7,667 nucleotides of DNA from positions 1 to 7,667 of the forward strand of contig JAITNA010000145.1 of assembly GCA_031290715.1 (NCBI GenBank). The letters are read 5' to 3'. The stretch's first letter is position 1, and every line of letters begins with the position of its first letter. The position numbers were made by a program, and so were the translations under genes. Below the pieces are notes generated by a model. It was not told where the DNA came from and did no database searches. It saw only the letters and a program-made list of their open reading frames with translations. This document shows positions 6,008 to 7,667 of the stretch, piece by piece. The DNA is from Eubacteriales Family XIII. Incertae Sedis bacterium (GTDB lineage Bacteria > Bacillota > Clostridia > Peptostreptococcales > Anaerovoracaceae).

Positions 6008-7667
6008 ATGGCATTAGATAGAGAAGTATATCGCGCTCTTGAGGATATTGTCGGGAAGCGCAACGTATCCGATGATCCTGCCGTGACGGAGAACTATCGC
6101 TGTATTACGGCACAATCCTCCGCTCATTACGGGCCTTATGATCATCGTACGCCGCTGCCCCAAGCGGTCGTGCTGCCCGGCAGCACAGAAGAGGTGCAGC
6201 AGGTCGTCAAGCTTTGCAACAAGTACAAGATCGATTTCAAAGCGTCCTCGACGTTTTGGGCGGCCATGGGATTCATCGGCAGCGACAACGCGATTCAGAT
6301 CGATATGATCCGCATGAACGGATGTGAGATCGATACGAAAAATATGATTGCGGTCGTCGAGCCGTTTGCCATCGGCGGTACGGTACAGGTCGAAGCGATG
6401 AAGAACGGGCTCAATTGCAACATCGCCGGCGTCGGCTGCAGCAGTTCCATCCTTGCGAGCTCGTCCGGTTGGGTGGGTTTCGGCCCCAGTTCGATTTCCA
6501 TGGGTATCGCGAGTGAAAACCTCCTCGGCGCCGAGTGGGTGCTTCCGGACGGCGAAATCATTCGCACGGGCACGCTCGGCGCGGGCGGCGAATGGTTTTG
6601 CGGAGAGGGCCCCGGCCCCAGTCCGAGGGCGATCTTCCGCGGCTGGACCGGTACGGCCGGCACGATGGGCGTCTGTACGAAGATTTCCATTCGCCTGCAC
6701 CCATGGCCGGGCCCGAAGTGGATTCCCACGCGCGGGACGGCGCCGCTCTATATGGCGGACGGCCTTGACAATGTGCGGGCCTACACCATCTGTTTCCCAA
6801 ACTGGGACGCGTACGCGGAAGGCTTCCGCCTTTTCTACGAAGCGGACATCGCCTATCTGGCCCATCGCCAGTTCAATATGTTTGGGCGTAATATCAAGAC
6901 TGCGCTGCTTGAAGTTTTGACGCATCCGGAGCTTCAATTCCGCGATATCGTGCCGCTCATGGAAGACCCGAGGATCAAAGAGGCCAACGCGGATATGAAG
7001 ATCGATGTGCAGGTGGTCGTCGCCGGTATGAGCGAGCGGGACCTAGACTACAAGGAGAAGGCGTTCGACGCGCTTTTGGAACAAGTCGGGGCGCACAAAT
7101 CCGAGTATATGCTCGAAAAGGATATGGAGGACTTTGTCAAACTGTATCTGCTGCGCCTTGGCCGCAAGAACTACAACTATACGCTTTGCGGGGCCTATGA
7201 GGGCAATTTCGGCCTTTCGGCCAACGTCTTTGCCGCGGCGCCCCACATGGAGGAAGCGGCGGCGCTCAAGGCCAAATGGGAGCTTGAGAATACCGCGGTC
7301 GCTGCGGTCGGCGGCGACTCCGATATGGGCAGCGTGTCCGGGATCGGCGGCGGCGGCACGACGGGGTGGGAGTTCTTCGTCCATTTCGACGCGTATGACA
7401 AGGAATCCATCAAAGGCGCCAACGCGATGATCGACAAATCGCATGTATGGATGATGGAGAAGGGATTCGGCGCGGACTTCGGCAGATGGAATTCGGATGT
7501 TCGCCGGCCTGACGGATACAACTACACGCAGGAGGAGCAGGACGCTTTCTATAAAAAGATCGCGCAGCCTTCCTTGGCGACGTATCAGTGGAAGGTCCGG
7601 GAAGCGTTCAACCCGAATCATTTGACGGGTACCTACTACAAGACGATGACGCCGCCCGAAGTCAAGA
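6008..7667 (+). CDS. FAD-linked oxidase-type oxidoreductase, second flavoprotein (3' end outside window)
   Basis: The frame is open from the ATG at 6008 to the window edge (553 full codons plus one base) with no stop. It is a second PCMH/VAO-type flavoprotein: FAD-loop region FKASSTFWAAMGFIGSDN (77-94), VEPFAIGGTVQ (117-127), a Ser/Gly-rich segment CSSSILASSSGWVGFG, LLGAEWVLPDGEIIRTGT, and GTMGVCTKISIRL (218-230). A glycine run GIGGGGTT lies at 445-452. The last visible residues, AFNPNHLTGTYYK, match the family's FDPN-x-x-x-NPGK ending, so the true stop is probably close. The N terminus (GKRNVSDDPAV) echoes the first flavoprotein (GKANVIDDPAV), suggesting ancient paralogy, but the rest is clearly divergent. 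AAGGAGG at 5994-6000 is the ribosome binding site, and the gene starts 16 bases after the CCG protein. It is presumably a partner subunit of the same complex; which flavoprotein is catalytic cannot be decided. Confidence 0.85.
   Translation, partial: MALDREVYRALEDIVGKRNVSDDPAVTENYRCITAQSSAHYGPYDHRTPLPQAVVLPGSTEEVQQVVKLCNKYKIDFKASSTFWAAMGFIGSDNAIQIDMIRMNGCEIDTKNMIAVVEPFAIGGTVQVEAMKNGLNCNIAGVGCSSSILASSSGWVGFGPSSISMGIASENLLGAEWVLPDGEIIRTGTLGAGGEWFCGEGPGPSPRAIFRGWTGTAGTMGVCTKISIRLHPWPGPKWIPTRGTAPLYMADGLDNVRAYTICFPNWDAYAEGFRLFYEADIAYLAHRQFNMFGRNIKTALLEVLTHPELQFRDIVPLMEDPRIKEANADMKIDVQVVVAGMSERDLDYKEKAFDALLEQVGAHKSEYMLEKDMEDFVKLYLLRLGRKNYNYTLCGAYEGNFGLSANVFAAAPHMEEAAALKAKWELENTAVAAVGGDSDMGSVSGIGGGGTTGWEFFVHFDAYDKESIKGANAMIDKSHVWMMEKGFGADFGRWNSDVRRPDGYNYTQEEQDAFYKKIAQPSLATYQWKVREAFNPNHLTGTYYKTMTPPEVK

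Noticed and set aside
4216..6063. Long open frame of 615 codons on the - strand
   Set aside because: It lies antisense across the flavoprotein and CCG genes, spans their intergenic gaps, and its product is Arg/Leu-rich with no domain. The + strand genes have clear motifs and ribosome binding sites, so this is a codon-bias shadow.
6014..6937. Open frame of 307 codons on the - strand inside the third cassette gene
   Set aside because: The + strand frame through here is open to the window edge and carries flavoprotein motifs; the antisense product is low-complexity Arg/Ala/His-rich.
3214..7667. Naming the cassette glcD/glcF/glcE or a lactate-utilisation lut operon
   Set aside because: The domain types agree but the flavoprotein signatures and gene order differ, and no LutB or LutC-type protein is present, so a gene symbol would overstate the evidence.
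1..7667. CRISPR array, tRNA or rRNA genes, insertion sequences
   Set aside because: No spaced direct repeats, no cloverleaf or rRNA-like stretches, and no transposase-like frames or terminal inverted repeats were seen on either strand.

Overview
The window is about 7.7 kb of GC-rich, densely coding bacterial DNA with every supported gene on the + strand. The L13 and S9 proteins look like those of Bacillota (Clostridia or Negativicutes), and most genes have strong AGGAGG-type ribosome binding sites. A GC-rich anaerobic member of that group is the best guess, but this is inference from protein resemblance and not a phylogenetic placement.

Left part (1-3043): a 130-base leader, then rplM (ribosomal protein L13), rpsI (ribosomal protein S9) and htpG (bacterial Hsp90), separated by only 13 and 10 bases. 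A textbook intrinsic terminator (9-bp perfect stem, TTTT loop, T-rich tail) closes this unit 65 bases after htpG. The chaperone gene therefore appears to be the last gene of a ribosomal-protein transcript. A second, imperfect palindrome lies between the htpG stop and the terminator.

Middle (3044-3213): a 170-base regulatory region. It holds a consensus TTGACA -35 box with a plausible -10 box 17 bases away, a perfect 9+9 inverted repeat that brackets the -35 box (an operator candidate), and two hairpins each followed by a T run in the presumed leader.

Right part (3214-7667): a three-gene cassette, with intergenic gaps of 18 and 16 bases. It encodes an FAD-linked oxidase-type flavoprotein (488 aa), an iron-sulfur protein with two N-terminal cluster motifs and two CCG domains (430 aa), and a second, different FAD-linked oxidase-type flavoprotein that runs off the window after 553 codons. 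The layout is that of a GlcD/GlcE/GlcF-like (glycolate oxidase) or D-lactate dehydrogenase-like complex: the flavoproteins would oxidise a substrate, probably a 2-hydroxy acid, and the CCG protein would pass electrons to a membrane or soluble acceptor. Both flavoproteins depart from the classical GlcD signature, and the substrate cannot be read from the sequence. This cassette, with its own regulated-looking promoter, is the most interesting part of the window.
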